A stretch of DNA of 64,000 nucleotides from assembly GCA_018267915.1 (NCBI GenBank), contig JAFDXN010000031.1, positions 62,001-126,000 of the forward strand. The letters are read 5' to 3'. Source of the DNA: Bacteroidota bacterium. GTDB lineage: Bacteria; Bacteroidota; Bacteroidia; Chitinophagales; Chitinophagaceae. The notes under the pieces are model-generated. The model saw nothing but the letters and a program-made list of their open reading frames with translations. It was not told the origin of the DNA and did no database searches. Below, in pieces: positions 28,339 through 37,799 of the stretch; positions within the stretch are counted from its first letter, which is position 1; each line of letters starts with the position of its first letter. Position numbers and translations under genes: made by a program.

Positions 28339-29067
28339 TTACTTATACGCCGTATACAACGTCGTTATCCCAAAAGTCAGCGGCCTTGCTTTAGCATCTT
28401 TAAAACCACACCGCTCCAGTATCTCGCAGAATTTTTTTCCCTCGGGAAAAGCCATTACCGACTCAGGCAGGTAAGTATATGCTCGGCTGTGTTTGGAAAC
28501 CATCTTGCCAAGCAGCGGCAGTATGTACTTGAAGTAAAACTTATAGATCTGTTTGATGGGGAATTTTTGCGGCTGTGAAAATTCCAGTATCGCCACCTTG
28601 CCGCCCGCGCGCATCACGCGGTTCATTTCCTGCAGCCCTGCCTCGAGGTGCTCAAAATTACGAACGCCATAGGCGCAGGTAATGGCATCGAAAGCACCCT
28701 CCACAAATGGTAGGGCCTCACTGTCGCCACTTTGCAGCGTTATCACTTTATCCAGCCCTTTTTCTTTGATCTTTTTGCGGCCCACTTCAAGCATCTGCTC
28801 GGCTATATCCACGCCCACAATGTGCTGAGGTTTTATCTTGCTTGCCGCTATGGCCAGGTCGCCGGTGCCGGTGGCTACGTCCAGTATCACGTTCGGGTTC
28901 ACCTCTTTCACCTCGGCTATTGCCTTGCGGCGCCAGCCCTTGTCTATACCCATCGACAGTAAGTGGTTCAGGAAATCGTACCTGGCGGCTATGTTGTTGA
29001 ACATATCGGCCACTTGTGCCTTCTTGCTTAGGTCCGACTTCGAATCGGGTACTACATTTACTGCCAT
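28339..29067 (-). CDS. ubiE: Demethylmenaquinone methyltransferase (UbiE/MenG)
   Basis: 242 aa SAM-dependent C-methyltransferase that performs the last step of menaquinone synthesis. Motifs: N-terminal VADMFNNIAARYDFLNHLLSMGID, SAM loop DVATGTGDLAIAA, and the family signature YGVRNFEHLEAGLQEMNRVMRAGGKVAILEFSQP. With mqnB and mqnD in the same window it completes the pathway's end. A bidentate role on ubiquinol precursors is not expected in Bacteroidota. Confidence 0.96.
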   Translation of the reverse strand: MAVNVVPDSKSDLSKKAQVADMFNNIAARYDFLNHLLSMGIDKGWRRKAIAEVKEVNPNVILDVATGTGDLAIAASKIKPQHIVGVDIAEQMLEVGRKKIKEKGLDKVITLQSGDSEALPFVEGAFDAITCAYGVRNFEHLEAGLQEMNRVMRAGGKVAILEFSQPQKFPIKQIYKFYFKYILPLLGKMVSKHSRAYTYLPESVMAFPEGKKFCEILERCGFKDAKARPLTFGITTLYTAYK

Positions 29068-29122
29068 CCTGCGGTTTTTGTGCCTTCCGGCGGTAAAAAT
29101 ACGCCAATAATCTATACTGCAG

Positions 29123-29176
29123 CTTTGCGCCTATCTTTGCGCCTTAGCGCCTCAGTGGTTAAATTGTGGCTCGCGA
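29123..29176 (+). repeat. TTTGCGCC/GGTTAAAT-type intergenic repeat carrying the engB promoter
   Basis: Holds TATCTTTG at 29132-29139 followed by GCGCCTTAGCGCCTCAG and GGTTAAATTGTGGCTCGC. The same word order is found at 37818-37874 (before hpt) and 40521-40590. Here the element supplies the -7 box 45 bases before the engB start. Confidence 0.6.
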
Positions 29177-29183
29177 AATATAA

Positions 29184-29792
29184 ATGGAGATACGCTCAGC
29201 GAAATACCTCATCAGTAGCCCTAAAGTGGAGAACTGCCCCCCGGCCGATAAACCGGAATATGCCTTTATCGGCCGCTCGAACGTGGGCAAGTCTTCCCTT
29301 ATCAATATGATCACCAACCAGACCAAACTGGCCAAAACATCATCGAGTCCCGGCAAGACCCAGATGATCAACCATTTTCTCATCAATAACTCCTGGTATA
29401 TCGTCGATCTGCCGGGCTATGGTTTTGCAAAAGTGTCGCAGACGCAAAGGGCCAACTGGCAGAAAATGATCTCCGGCTATTTGAGAGAGCGCAAGAACCT
29501 CGTCACTGTTTTTGTGCTTATCGATAGCCGCCACAAGCCCCAGCAGCTGGACCTGGATTTTATAGCCCAACTGGGCGAGTGGGGTATCCCTTTCAATCTC
29601 GTCTTCACCAAGGCCGATAAAAGCACCCAGCGCGAGGCGCACCAGAACATGCGCGCCTTTATTGAAAGGATGAAGGAGGAATGGGAGTTTATTCCAAGGG
29701 CCTTTATGACAAGCACCGTTAAATTTTTGGGTCGTAAAGACATGCTTGAATACATAGGTGAACTGAACGAAGGCTGGGGAAAGGAAGAATAG
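29184..29792 (+). CDS. engB: Ribosome biogenesis GTP-binding protein EngB/YsxC
   Basis: 202 aa, the usual length. TRAFAC-class GTPase for 50S subunit assembly: G1 GRSNVGKSSL, G2 SSPGKTQ, G3 DLPGYG, G4 FTKADK, all intact. The ATG at 29184 gives the standard N-terminus (IRSAKYLISSPKVENCPP). Two genes of unrelated function follow within 22 bases. Essential in many bacteria. Confidence 0.97.
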   Translation: MEIRSAKYLISSPKVENCPPADKPEYAFIGRSNVGKSSLINMITNQTKLAKTSSSPGKTQMINHFLINNSWYIVDLPGYGFAKVSQTQRANWQKMISGYLRERKNLVTVFVLIDSRHKPQQLDLDFIAQLGEWGIPFNLVFTKADKSTQREAHQNMRAFIERMKEEWEFIPRAFMTSTVKFLGRKDMLEYIGELNEGWGKEE

Positions 29793-29814
29793 GAATGAAC
29801 ATATCATAGCAACA

Positions 29815-30177
29815 ATGAGACCTAAGGAAGTATTGCAATTGTGGATAGATGCCTTCAATAAAGCTGACGGTGAAGCATTAGCTTCGCTTTACAGCGAGGA
29901 TGCGATTAACCATCAGGTGGCCAATGAACCTGTGAAAGGCAGGGAAGCCATTAAACAGATGTTCGTGAATTCCTTTGCTGCTGCAAAAATGGTCTGCGTG
30001 CCCGAAAATATCTTTGAAGACGGAAATTGGGCCATCATGGAATGGAAAGATCCTATGGGCCTTCGGGGTTGCGGTTTCTTCCAGGTAGTGAACGATAAGA
30101 TCGTGTTCCAGCGCGGCTATTGGGACAAGCTGTCCTTTTACAAACTGCACAATATCCCTTTGGACGCTAACATATAA
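29815..30177 (+). CDS. SnoaL/NTF2-like protein
   Basis: 120 aa. The NTF2 cone fold is indicated by VLQLWIDAFNKADGEALASLYSEDAINHQ and KGREAIKQMFVNSFAAAK, followed by strands ending in GCGFFQVVNDKIVFQRGYWDKL. Such proteins are isomerases, hydrolases or ligand binders; substrate unknown. The stop overlaps the next start (TAATG at 30175-30179). Confidence 0.85.
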   Translation: MRPKEVLQLWIDAFNKADGEALASLYSEDAINHQVANEPVKGREAIKQMFVNSFAAAKMVCVPENIFEDGNWAIMEWKDPMGLRGCGFFQVVNDKIVFQRGYWDKLSFYKLHNIPLDANI

Positions 30178-31583
30178 TGGCCTTTAGAAAAATAACACCA
30201 CAAGATATCAGTCAATTCAGCAACATGCTGGGTGACAGGTATGTGCTGACGGACGCAGAGCAACTGGAACGTTGCTCGCACGATGAGACAGAAGACCTTC
30301 GCCATATGCCTGAGGTTGTATTGCAACCGGGGACGGTGGAGGAAGTAAGTGCGGTGATGCGCTATTGTAACGACCGGCTAATACCGGTAACGCCACGAGG
30401 TGCTGGCACCGGCCTCAGCGGTGGTGCGCTGCCGGTGCTGGGTGGCGTGGTGCTCGACATGAAGCGCTTCAAAAAAATCTTAAAGGTCGATAAAGAGAAC
30501 TTCCAGGTAACTACAGAGCCCGGTGTCATCACGCAGGAATTGCAGGAAGTACTAAAGTCGCAGGGTTTATTTTATCCACCCGACCCAGCAAGTAAAGGCT
30601 CCTGCTTTATTGGTGGCAATGTATCTGAGAACTCTGGCGGCCCAAGAGCGGTGAAATACGGTGTAGTAAAAGACTATGTGCTGAATATTGAAATGGTATT
30701 GCCAAACGGCGACGTCATCTGGACAGGCGCCAATGTGCTTAAGAATGCAACCGGTTATAACCTTACTCAACTCGTTGTTGGCAGTGAGGGCACATTGGGT
30801 GTCATTACGAAAATAGTCTTACGCCTTATTCCCGCAGTTACGCACGACCTGCTGATGTTAGTGCCCTTCTACTCCGCCACCGATGCCTGCAAAGCGGTGA
30901 ATGATATATTCCTGGCAGGCTACACACCATCGGCACTGGAGTTCATGGAGCGTGACGCCCTTGAGTGGAGCATGCGCTACATTCAATCCGCAGGTATCGA
31001 CCTGCCTCCCGAGATACAAGCTCACCTGTTGATCGAAGTGGACGGTAACAGGCTGGAACAGCTCTTCGAGGATATGGAAGCCATATCTGCCATCATGCAG
31101 CGATACAAGACCGGCGAGATCCTTTTTGCCGACAGTCACGAGCAGAAGCAAATGTTATGGGCCCTCCGTCGCAAAGTTGGAGAGGCGGTAAAAAGCAACT
31201 CAGTGTATAAAGAGGAAGATACGGTGGTACCCCGGGCACTCCTACCCCGACTGTTGGAAACTGTAAAGCGGGTGGGACAGGAGTATGGCTTTCATTCGGT
31301 TTGCTACGGTCACGCAGGCGATGGTAACCTGCATGTGAACATTATTAAAGCCAATATGAGCGACGAAGACTGGCAAAATAAACTTCCGCAAGCCATTAGG
31401 GTCTTATTCAGGGAGGTTGTGGCCATGGGCGGCACCCTCTCCGGCGAACATGGCATAGGCTTTGTGCAGAAAAGTTATATGGACATAGCGTTCAACGATA
31501 TCCAGTTGGGAATCATGAAAAAAATAAAGGATGTTTTTGATCCTAAAGGCATTCTGAACCCGGCCAAGATCTTTGTGAATTAA
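30177..31583 (+). CDS. FAD-linked oxidase (glycolate/D-lactate dehydrogenase GlcD-like)
   Basis: 468 aa. PCMH-type FAD domain: VTPRGAGTGLSGGALP, PPDPASKGSCFIGGNVSENSGGPRAVKYG, ENATGYNLTQLVVGSEGTLGVITK; C-terminal FAD oxidase domain with GHAGDGNLHVNI and GGTLSGEHGIGFVQK. It oxidises a 2-hydroxy acid (glycolate or D-lactate) to the keto acid. Fe-S and GlcE partners are not adjacent, so it may act alone as in D-lactate dehydrogenases. Translationally coupled with the NTF2-like gene. Confidence 0.9.
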   Translation: MAFRKITPQDISQFSNMLGDRYVLTDAEQLERCSHDETEDLRHMPEVVLQPGTVEEVSAVMRYCNDRLIPVTPRGAGTGLSGGALPVLGGVVLDMKRFKKILKVDKENFQVTTEPGVITQELQEVLKSQGLFYPPDPASKGSCFIGGNVSENSGGPRAVKYGVVKDYVLNIEMVLPNGDVIWTGANVLKNATGYNLTQLVVGSEGTLGVITKIVLRLIPAVTHDLLMLVPFYSATDACKAVNDIFLAGYTPSALEFMERDALEWSMRYIQSAGIDLPPEIQAHLLIEVDGNRLEQLFEDMEAISAIMQRYKTGEILFADSHEQKQMLWALRRKVGEAVKSNSVYKEEDTVVPRALLPRLLETVKRVGQEYGFHSVCYGHAGDGNLHVNIIKANMSDEDWQNKLPQAIRVLFREVVAMGGTLSGEHGIGFVQKSYMDIAFNDIQLGIMKKIKDVFDPKGILNPAKIFVN

Positions 31584-31642
31584 AAGCTAAAAGTCCGGCT
31601 TTGAAGTGCCGCTTTGTATTTTATCCTAACTTCGTAGTATAT

Positions 31643-32275
31643 ATGAAAAAGATAGTTGTAGTATTGATCCTCTGCCTTGGTTTTACGCAAATGAAGGCAC
31701 AGGAAGTGTATAATAGCAGCGGCAAAAAAGGCGAAGCAAAATACCGCAGCAAAAAGCAGTCTGGCTTCGATCCGAGCCGCCTTATCTGGGGTGGCGGTAT
31801 AGGCCTCGGTTTCGGCGACGGCATGTTTTACGGCAGCATATCTCCGGTTGTGGGCTATGCTATCACCGATCATTTTGCCGCGGGTGTTGGGCTTAGCTAC
31901 CAGTATTATAGCAATAAAAATGAACTGGCTTATGACATATACGGCTATCCCGTTGGTTACTATAGCCACAAGTCTTCCATGTACATCGGTAGCCTTTGGG
32001 CCCGTTATGTAATCTGGAAAAACCTTTTTGCGCAAGTTGAGCCACAGCTGCTGAACGTAGACGATTATGACAATGCCTATATTGATTACAACAACAAGCT
32101 TGTGAATGTAAAGCGCCAATGGGTACCCGCAGCCCTTGTGGGTCTTGGCCTCAGGCAGCCTATTACGGATAGGGCCTCGGTGATCCTGCTGGCTATGTAC
32201 GACATTGTGCAAAACCCGAACACGCCTTACTACCGCACCATCGATTTCAACATTGGTTTCAATATCGGTTTCTAA
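31643..32275 (+). CDS. Outer-membrane beta-barrel protein
   Basis: 210 aa from the ATG at 31643, whose signal peptide (MKKIVVVLILCLGFTQMKAQ) is classical; a start at 31601 is spurious. The mature protein has alternating hydrophobic/aromatic strands (GMFYGSISPVVGYAITDHFAAGVGLSYQYY) and ends with an aromatic strand FNIGFNIGF, typical of small eight-stranded barrels. Preceded by TAACTTCG (31627-31634), a -7-like box with a TTTG at 31600. Followed by a strong terminator. Function unknown. Confidence 0.85.
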   Translation: MKKIVVVLILCLGFTQMKAQEVYNSSGKKGEAKYRSKKQSGFDPSRLIWGGGIGLGFGDGMFYGSISPVVGYAITDHFAAGVGLSYQYYSNKNELAYDIYGYPVGYYSHKSSMYIGSLWARYVIWKNLFAQVEPQLLNVDDYDNAYIDYNNKLVNVKRQWVPAALVGLGLRQPITDRASVILLAMYDIVQNPNTPYYRTIDFNIGFNIGF

Positions 32276-32292
32276 ACCATATAAATTACGTT

Positions 32293-32324
32293 AAGAATTG
32301 CCCTAAATAGGGCAATTCTTTTTA
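32293..32324 (+). terminator. Intrinsic terminator
   Basis: AAGAATTGCCCTA, short loop, TAGGGCAATTCTT then T-rich; 13-bp stem. It ends the barrel gene just before the symporter start. Confidence 0.88.
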
Positions 32325-32334
32325 TTTTACAGCA

Positions 32335-33879
32335 ATGGAGTCAGCTATACTGTTGGTTATTGTGCTTGCTTATTTTGCCTTGCTGCTAGGCATTGCTTTT
32401 TATACTTCAAGGCATAGCAATAATGAGTCCTTTTTCATAGGCAATCGCAACAGCAAGTGGTGGGTGGTGGCCTTCGGCATGGTGGGCACCTCCCTGTCCG
32501 GCATGACATTCATTTCTGTTCCCGGCACGGTGGGCAAGTCAGGTTTCGACTATTTCCAGGTGGTCATCGGTTACTGGATCGGCTACTTTGCAGTAGCTTA
32601 TATTTTGCTGCCCTTATACTACAAAATGCACCTCACTTCCATCTACACCTATCTCGATAAGCGCCTCGGGTTGACAGCCTACAAAACAGGCGCACTCTTT
32701 TTCATACTGTCACGCACACTCGGTGCCACGCTCAGGCTATACCTCGTCATTAAAGTGCTCGAAAAGTTCATTCTCACAGACATGGGCATTCCCTTCGAGG
32801 CTGCAGCTATTGTGATACTGGCGCTCATATTGCTCTACACCTTCCGTGGCGGCGTAAAAACCATTGTTTGGACCGATACTCTGCAAACCACCTTTATGCT
32901 GTTGGCCCTGCTCGTATGCGTTGGCTACATCATGCACTCGCTCGATCTGAATTTGAGCGGTACATGGAGCGCACTTGCAGATAAAGGGCTGACCAAAGTA
33001 TTCCATACTGATCCAAAAGCCGGCAATTTCTTCCTTAAGCAGATACTCGGCGGCATGTTCATCACCATCGCCATGACGGGCCTCGATCAGGAGATGATGC
33101 AGAAGAATATCAGTGTCAGCAACCTGAAAGATTCAAAGAAGAACATGATCGTGCTGAGCTTCCTGCAGATGTTTGTGGTCTTTATTTTTCTTACCCTCGG
33201 CGGCCTCTTATTCCTTTATGCAAATGCCAAAGGCATCACTGCAACCGGCGACGATCTTTTCCCCACCATCGTGTTGAAAAGCGGCCTGCCCTTCATCATT
33301 ACCATTTGCTTCGTTATCGGTTTGATATCAGCGCTTTTTCCAAGTGCCGATGGCGCCCTTACAGCGCTTACCTCTTCATTTTGCATCGATATCTTAGGTA
33401 TCAAACGCCGCAATGACCTGGGCGAAAAGCAAGTGTCTACTATCCGCCTGCGTGTGCACTGCACCTTTGCCATCATTTTCCTGGCCTGTATCTTTTTCTT
33501 CCGGGAGGTGGATAATGGCTCATTGATACAAACGCTTCTGGTGGTAGCAGGCTACACCTACGGGCCGCTGTTGGCCCTTTTCGCATTTGGCATTTTCACC
33601 AAACGTAAAACCATCAATTCGCTTGTGCCGCTGGTGTGCATCGCCTCTCCTGTTGTCTGCTACATTCTGAAAGAGCATGACAAACAGTGGCTGGGCGGCT
33701 ATAGCATTGGCACTGAGCTCCTTATCATCAATGCCACACTCACTTTTTTACTCTTAATTTTGTGCTCCAAAAAAGACAGTGCTTACACCGCTGCATTAGA
33801 CCATGAAGGAACAACTGACGAAAATAAAGCTGCGCGACTGGACGGAAACGAAAGCGCACTCCAGCTGGCAGATATTTAA
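32335..33879 (+). CDS. Sodium:solute symporter (SSS family)
   Basis: 514 aa with about 13 membrane helices. SSS marks: NRNSKWWVVAFGMVGTSLSGMTFISVPG in TM1/2 and GLISALFPSADGALTALTSSFCIDI near TM8-9, where Na+ ligands lie. Imports a solute with Na+; substrate not inferable. The last 77 bases overlap the next gene in another frame, so the hydrophilic C-terminal tail (from about residue 490) is encoded twice over. It starts 15 bases after the preceding terminator. Confidence 0.92.
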   Translation: MESAILLVIVLAYFALLLGIAFYTSRHSNNESFFIGNRNSKWWVVAFGMVGTSLSGMTFISVPGTVGKSGFDYFQVVIGYWIGYFAVAYILLPLYYKMHLTSIYTYLDKRLGLTAYKTGALFFILSRTLGATLRLYLVIKVLEKFILTDMGIPFEAAAIVILALILLYTFRGGVKTIVWTDTLQTTFMLLALLVCVGYIMHSLDLNLSGTWSALADKGLTKVFHTDPKAGNFFLKQILGGMFITIAMTGLDQEMMQKNISVSNLKDSKKNMIVLSFLQMFVVFIFLTLGGLLFLYANAKGITATGDDLFPTIVLKSGLPFIITICFVIGLISALFPSADGALTALTSSFCIDILGIKRRNDLGEKQVSTIRLRVHCTFAIIFLACIFFFREVDNGSLIQTLLVVAGYTYGPLLALFAFGIFTKRKTINSLVPLVCIASPVVCYILKEHDKQWLGGYSIGTELLIINATLTFLLLILCSKKDSAYTAALDHEGTTDENKAARLDGNESALQLADI

Positions 33880-34501
33880 GATAATGGCCGAGTTTGTGCA
33901 GGGCTTCGAGGCCATGGCCAAGATAGGCCCCTGTATTTCCATATTCGGTTCGGCACGCACCACTGCTGGCCATAAGTATTACGATCTTGCCGTAGAGCTG
34001 GCTAAGCGCCTGGCAGAAGAGGGTTTCGGCATCATAACAGGCGGCGGTCCCGGCATCATGGAGGCGGCAAATAAGGGCGCTAATATGGCGGGTGGTACTT
34101 CGGTGGGGCTCAATATTGCACTGCCCTTCGAGCAGAGCGCCAATAAATTCATCGACAACGACAAGTCGCTCGACTTCGATTATTTCTTTGTGCGCAAGGT
34201 CATGTTCACTAAGTATTCACAGGGCTTCATCATGATGCCCGGCGGCTGGGGAACGCTTGATGAGTTCTTCGAAGTAGCCACCCTGATACAGACCCGTAAG
34301 TTCACCCAGACGCCCATGATTTGCATGGGTTCTGAATACTGGAAGGGCCTCTTTCATTGGATGGATACCATTATGCACCAGCAGGAAGGCAATATCAGCC
34401 CCGGCGACCTGGATATGATCAAAATATTCGACACTGCCGACGAAGTGGTGGCTTACCTGCATGAATTTTACTCACACAACAAACTGCAACCTAATTTTTA
34501 A
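33803..34501 (+). CDS. LOG-family protein (TIGR00730; nucleoside monophosphate phosphoribohydrolase-like)
   Basis: 232 aa. Lysine-decarboxylase-like Rossmann fold with GGGPGIMEAANKGA and MPGGWGTLDEFFE, the two LOG signatures. LOG enzymes release free base from nucleotide 5'-monophosphates (cytokinin activation in plants; purine nucleotide turnover in bacteria). The N-terminal leader LRDWTETKAHSSWQIFKIMAEFVQGFE is conserved in Bacteroidota homologues as I recall them, so the start at 33803 is kept although it overlaps the symporter gene by 77 bases. Confidence 0.9.
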   Translation: MKEQLTKIKLRDWTETKAHSSWQIFKIMAEFVQGFEAMAKIGPCISIFGSARTTAGHKYYDLAVELAKRLAEEGFGIITGGGPGIMEAANKGANMAGGTSVGLNIALPFEQSANKFIDNDKSLDFDYFFVRKVMFTKYSQGFIMMPGGWGTLDEFFEVATLIQTRKFTQTPMICMGSEYWKGLFHWMDTIMHQQEGNISPGDLDMIKIFDTADEVVAYLHEFYSHNKLQPNF

Positions 34502-35157
34502 TGACGCAATTACTCATCTCGAAGGCATTAGACCAGTACTCGGAGCAATTTACCACGCCCGAAACCGAGGTGCTGGCCTCCCTCAACAGGGAGACCAATA
34601 TGAAGATACCCATGCCCGTGATGCTCTCGGGGCACCTGCAGGGTAGCCTCCTGGCCATGCTCAGCCATATGATAAAGCCCAAAAACATCCTCGAAATAGG
34701 CACTTATACCGGCTATTCGGCCATTTGCCTGGCCCAGGGCCTTGAGGAAGGTGGGCGTTTACAAACCATTGACATAAATGAGGAGCTGGAAGACATTTGT
34801 TTTTCTTACTTTTGTAAGGCCGGTTTGCAGGACAAGATCGCCCAGCACATCGGCAACGCATCTGAAATTATCCCCCGGCTCGCTGGATCCTTCGATTTGG
34901 TATTCATCGATGCCGATAAACAAAATTATCACCTGTATTACGACCTTGTTATAGACAGGGTGCCCATAGGCGGCTACATACTTGCTGATAACGTACTATA
35001 CGATGGGGAAGTAGTGCTGCCTGTAGGGGAGCAGAGTAAAAATGCCCGCGCTATTCATGCATTCAATGAAAAAGTGCGGCAGGATAAGAGGGTGGAGCAT
35101 GTGCTGTTGCCTGTGCGCGATGGTATCATGATCATGAGAAAGATCGCAGCTAATTAA
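34501..35157 (+). CDS. Class I SAM-dependent O-methyltransferase (Methyltransf_3/YrrM-like)
   Basis: 218 aa. SAM loop ILEIGTYTGYSAICLAQGL, DINEE, and FDLVFIDADKQNYHLYYDLVIDRVPIGGYILADNVL with the metal-binding Asp pair of catechol-type O-methyltransferases. Small-molecule or tRNA (TrmR-like) methylation is possible. Translationally coupled to the LOG gene (TAATG). Confidence 0.9.
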   Translation: MTQLLISKALDQYSEQFTTPETEVLASLNRETNMKIPMPVMLSGHLQGSLLAMLSHMIKPKNILEIGTYTGYSAICLAQGLEEGGRLQTIDINEELEDICFSYFCKAGLQDKIAQHIGNASEIIPRLAGSFDLVFIDADKQNYHLYYDLVIDRVPIGGYILADNVLYDGEVVLPVGEQSKNARAIHAFNEKVRQDKRVEHVLLPVRDGIMIMRKIAAN

Positions 35158-35178
35158 AACAAAAACCAATTGTTGCTT

Positions 35179-37551
35179 ATGCTTAAGTGGAAGATTACGT
35201 GCCTGGCGCTATTAGTGTGTTTTGTAGCAGGTGCACAGTCGCAGGATGATCTGAGCTATACTGCCCGTGTGCAGCGCTATATTAAGCAGTATAAGGGGCT
35301 TGCTATTGCCGAGCAGAAGCGCAGCGGCATACCTGCAGCTATTACCCTGGGCCAGGGCATACTGGAAACACAGGCCGGCACCAGCGTGCTGGTAACGGGC
35401 GCTAACAATCACTTCGGCATCAAGTGCAAGAAAGAATGGACAGGCGAAACCTTTGCCCATACCGACGATGCGCCCAACGAGTGCTTCCGCAAGTACCCGA
35501 AGGCCGAAGACTCCTACCGCGACCATTCCGATTATCTTAAAACTTCGGCACGTTATGCCGCATTATTTAAGTTATCGCAGACCGACTATGCAGGTTGGGC
35601 AGTGGGACTGAAGAGATGCGGCTACGCTACCAATCCCCGCTATGCACAGCAACTGATAAAGATCATAGAAGACTTCAAGCTGCAGGAATATACCTATGTA
35701 GCTATGGATAACGATGCCGATTATGAGCACGATGGCACTGCCACCAGCGCACCCGGCACCAGGAACAAACCGGTTATGGATGACGATGATCCCGTATTGG
35801 TACGCGCTAAACTGCAGCCCGCCAGCACCCCCGCAGTGGCCGCTGCGGCAGTAGCATCCGCCCCGAAGCCGGCAGTCGTTCCCCCGCCTCCTGCAAGGGT
35901 CACCAATACATACAATAACGTTCCTCCGAAACAGCCTGCGCCGGACATGAAGCCGCAGGCGCCTCCTGTTAGTGGGCAGGCAGAGGCAAAGCAGATACAG
36001 GCCACCAATAAGGTACTCGATGATGCAAAACCAGTATATGTAAACGGCCTGAAGGCTGTTTACGCGTTTAAGGGGGAACTGCCATTTCAATATGCGCTGA
36101 AGTTTAACATCCGTTACGAGCACTTGCTCGACATGAACGACCTGCCTGATGCACCCCTTGCATCCAATATGTTCATCTACCTTGAAAAGAAAAGTGTTAA
36201 GGGTCCGCGCCCATACCATACCGTGGCGCCGGGCGAAACAATAGCACAGGTATCGCAAACCGAAGGTGTGCAGCTGCGCCGCCTCATGGCCATGAACCAC
36301 CTGGAGCAGGGCGAAGAGCCCGCTGTAGGCACACAACTATACCTGCAGGACAATGCCCCGGCAAAGCCTATGCTTGCAAACGGCGCTGCAACGGATCAAC
36401 CTAATACCAATCGCCTCGCGGCAGCAATGCCCGCGGGTAACTATATTGACAAGAACACCATCAGCCAGGGAAATCCCCGGCTCGATGCAGATAACGATCC
36501 GCCCGCACCGAAGGCAAGGCCTATGCCTGTGGCATCCGTAACTTCTAAACCGGTACCTGCAAGTAACCCGCCTGTAGTGAGCAAACCTGCAGCACCAAAA
36601 CCCGCGGTTAACAACACCAACGTTGCGGGTAACAATCCGGCGCCGGCAACGCCTACTACCATCCAGGGACTCAAGACGCGCACAACGCCTGCCGCAGCAA
36701 CACGCCCGGCGCAAACGACAGCGCTTGCAAATAATGCCCCGGCGGTTGCAACACCTGCCGCGGCTACCCGGCCGGCAGTAACAGTAAATAAACCGCTGCT
36801 TGATCCACCACCGCCAGCACCCACGCCGATAGCGAAAATGTATGATGAGCCTGTGAAAATGCCGCCACCGGTAGCAAAACCTGCCGACCCCAGCGTACCG
36901 GAGGAAGACGCGAAGCAAATAGTTTACGAGCCGGGCACTGTTGTGTCAAAACCTGTAGACGAGCCGAAGAAAACTACACCGGTGGTAGCAGCTAAACCAT
37001 TAGAAGCACCAAAAAAGGTGGCACCAGTCGCGCTCGCAAAGCCAATTGAAGCACCAAAGCCGGCCGCTCCCGCTCTCGTGGCAAAACCGGCAGAAGCGCC
37101 TAAAGCAGTGGCAACCCCTGCAGCCCCCGTTGTCGCAAGCAAACCTGCAGAAGAACCTAAGAAGATAGAAACACCTGTTGTTACTGAACCGGTGGAGGAC
37201 CCTAAGCCCGTAGCAGAAACGAAACCCGCTGTTATCGAAAAGCCTGTTGAGGCTAAGCCTGTCAACCCGCCCGTTGAAGAAGAACCGATGGACGACCTCG
37301 CCCGCCTCAAGGCCCGCCTCGATAGGGTAGTGTATATGAACGACCGCAAAGTAGCTTCTGCCAACAAGCAAAACAACACCGGTACTCCCACTGCCAGCAG
37401 CGATGCAGGTAAGTTCTACACTGTGCGCGAGGGTGATACCGCCTTCACGATAGCGAAAGACAATAACATAACCATGAAGCAGCTCATGGACTGGAACGAC
37501 CTCGACTTCGACCAGATAAAGCCCGGCCAGAAATTAAGGGTAAAAGAATAG
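35179..37551 (+). CDS. Secreted glucosaminidase-domain protein with LysM repeats
   Basis: 790 aa from the ATG at 35179 (TTG at 35170 is possible). Signal peptide ending FVAGAQ; a glucosaminidase domain at about 30-175 (ITLGQGILETQAG with the probable catalytic Glu, GANNHFGIKC, SYRDHSDYLK); a LysM-like domain at about 340-395 (YHTVAPGETIAQVSQ); a roughly 330-residue Pro/Ala/Lys-rich linker of KPxEAPK-type units; and a C-terminal LysM (YTVREGDTAFTIAKDNN). It cuts peptidoglycan glycan strands and binds the wall. The long linker may span the periplasm. Role in cell division or growth is inferred. Confidence 0.9.
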   Translation: MLKWKITCLALLVCFVAGAQSQDDLSYTARVQRYIKQYKGLAIAEQKRSGIPAAITLGQGILETQAGTSVLVTGANNHFGIKCKKEWTGETFAHTDDAPNECFRKYPKAEDSYRDHSDYLKTSARYAALFKLSQTDYAGWAVGLKRCGYATNPRYAQQLIKIIEDFKLQEYTYVAMDNDADYEHDGTATSAPGTRNKPVMDDDDPVLVRAKLQPASTPAVAAAAVASAPKPAVVPPPPARVTNTYNNVPPKQPAPDMKPQAPPVSGQAEAKQIQATNKVLDDAKPVYVNGLKAVYAFKGELPFQYALKFNIRYEHLLDMNDLPDAPLASNMFIYLEKKSVKGPRPYHTVAPGETIAQVSQTEGVQLRRLMAMNHLEQGEEPAVGTQLYLQDNAPAKPMLANGAATDQPNTNRLAAAMPAGNYIDKNTISQGNPRLDADNDPPAPKARPMPVASVTSKPVPASNPPVVSKPAAPKPAVNNTNVAGNNPAPATPTTIQGLKTRTTPAAATRPAQTTALANNAPAVATPAAATRPAVTVNKPLLDPPPPAPTPIAKMYDEPVKMPPPVAKPADPSVPEEDAKQIVYEPGTVVSKPVDEPKKTTPVVAAKPLEAPKKVAPVALAKPIEAPKPAAPALVAKPAEAPKAVATPAAPVVASKPAEEPKKIETPVVTEPVEDPKPVAETKPAVIEKPVEAKPVNPPVEEEPMDDLARLKARLDRVVYMNDRKVASANKQNNTGTPTASSDAGKFYTVREGDTAFTIAKDNNITMKQLMDWNDLDFDQIKPGQKLRVKE

Positions 37552-37633
37552 GCAATATCCCGTCTCGCGTCCTTGCGAGGAGCAGGCATAGCCTTGTGCG
37601 CAGCCGCGACGAAGCAATCTCGTCATAACACGG

Positions 37634-37740
37634 AAAAGCTCCCCTCTTTGGCAAGCAACGTGCGTGGCAGCAAAGAGGGGTGGACCGCTTCAGTCAGAAA
37701 ATGCGCTTCCATAAATTTTGAAGCAGGACGGGGTGATTAT
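37634..37740 (+). repeat. CTCCCCTCTTT/AAAGAGGGGTGG intergenic repeat, copy 1
   Basis: AAAAGCTCCCCTCTTTGGC, a spacer, CAAAGAGGGGTGGAC, GCGCTTCCATAAA, then CAGGACGGGGTGATTAT. The first two parts form a long inverted repeat. Related copies at 38412, 38561 and 40771. Confidence 0.8.
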
Positions 37741-37766
37741 TAAATCATAACACAACAAACATAACC

Positions 37767-37790
37767 GTCACCCTGAGCTGTGCCGAAGGG
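37767..37790 (+). repeat. GTCACCCTGAGC-GCCGAAGGG repeat, copy 1
   Basis: A quasi-palindromic 24-mer; further copies at 38521 and 56055. Similar words are widespread in intergenic DNA of many bacteria. Confidence 0.7.
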
Positions 37791-37799
37791 TACCGTGCG

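Noticed and set aside
35572..37391. Several long minus-strand frames opposite the glucosaminidase/LysM gene (to 254 aa)
   Set aside because: They mirror the Pro/Ala/Lys repeats of the sense gene and are rich in Arg/Cys/Gly; no family features.
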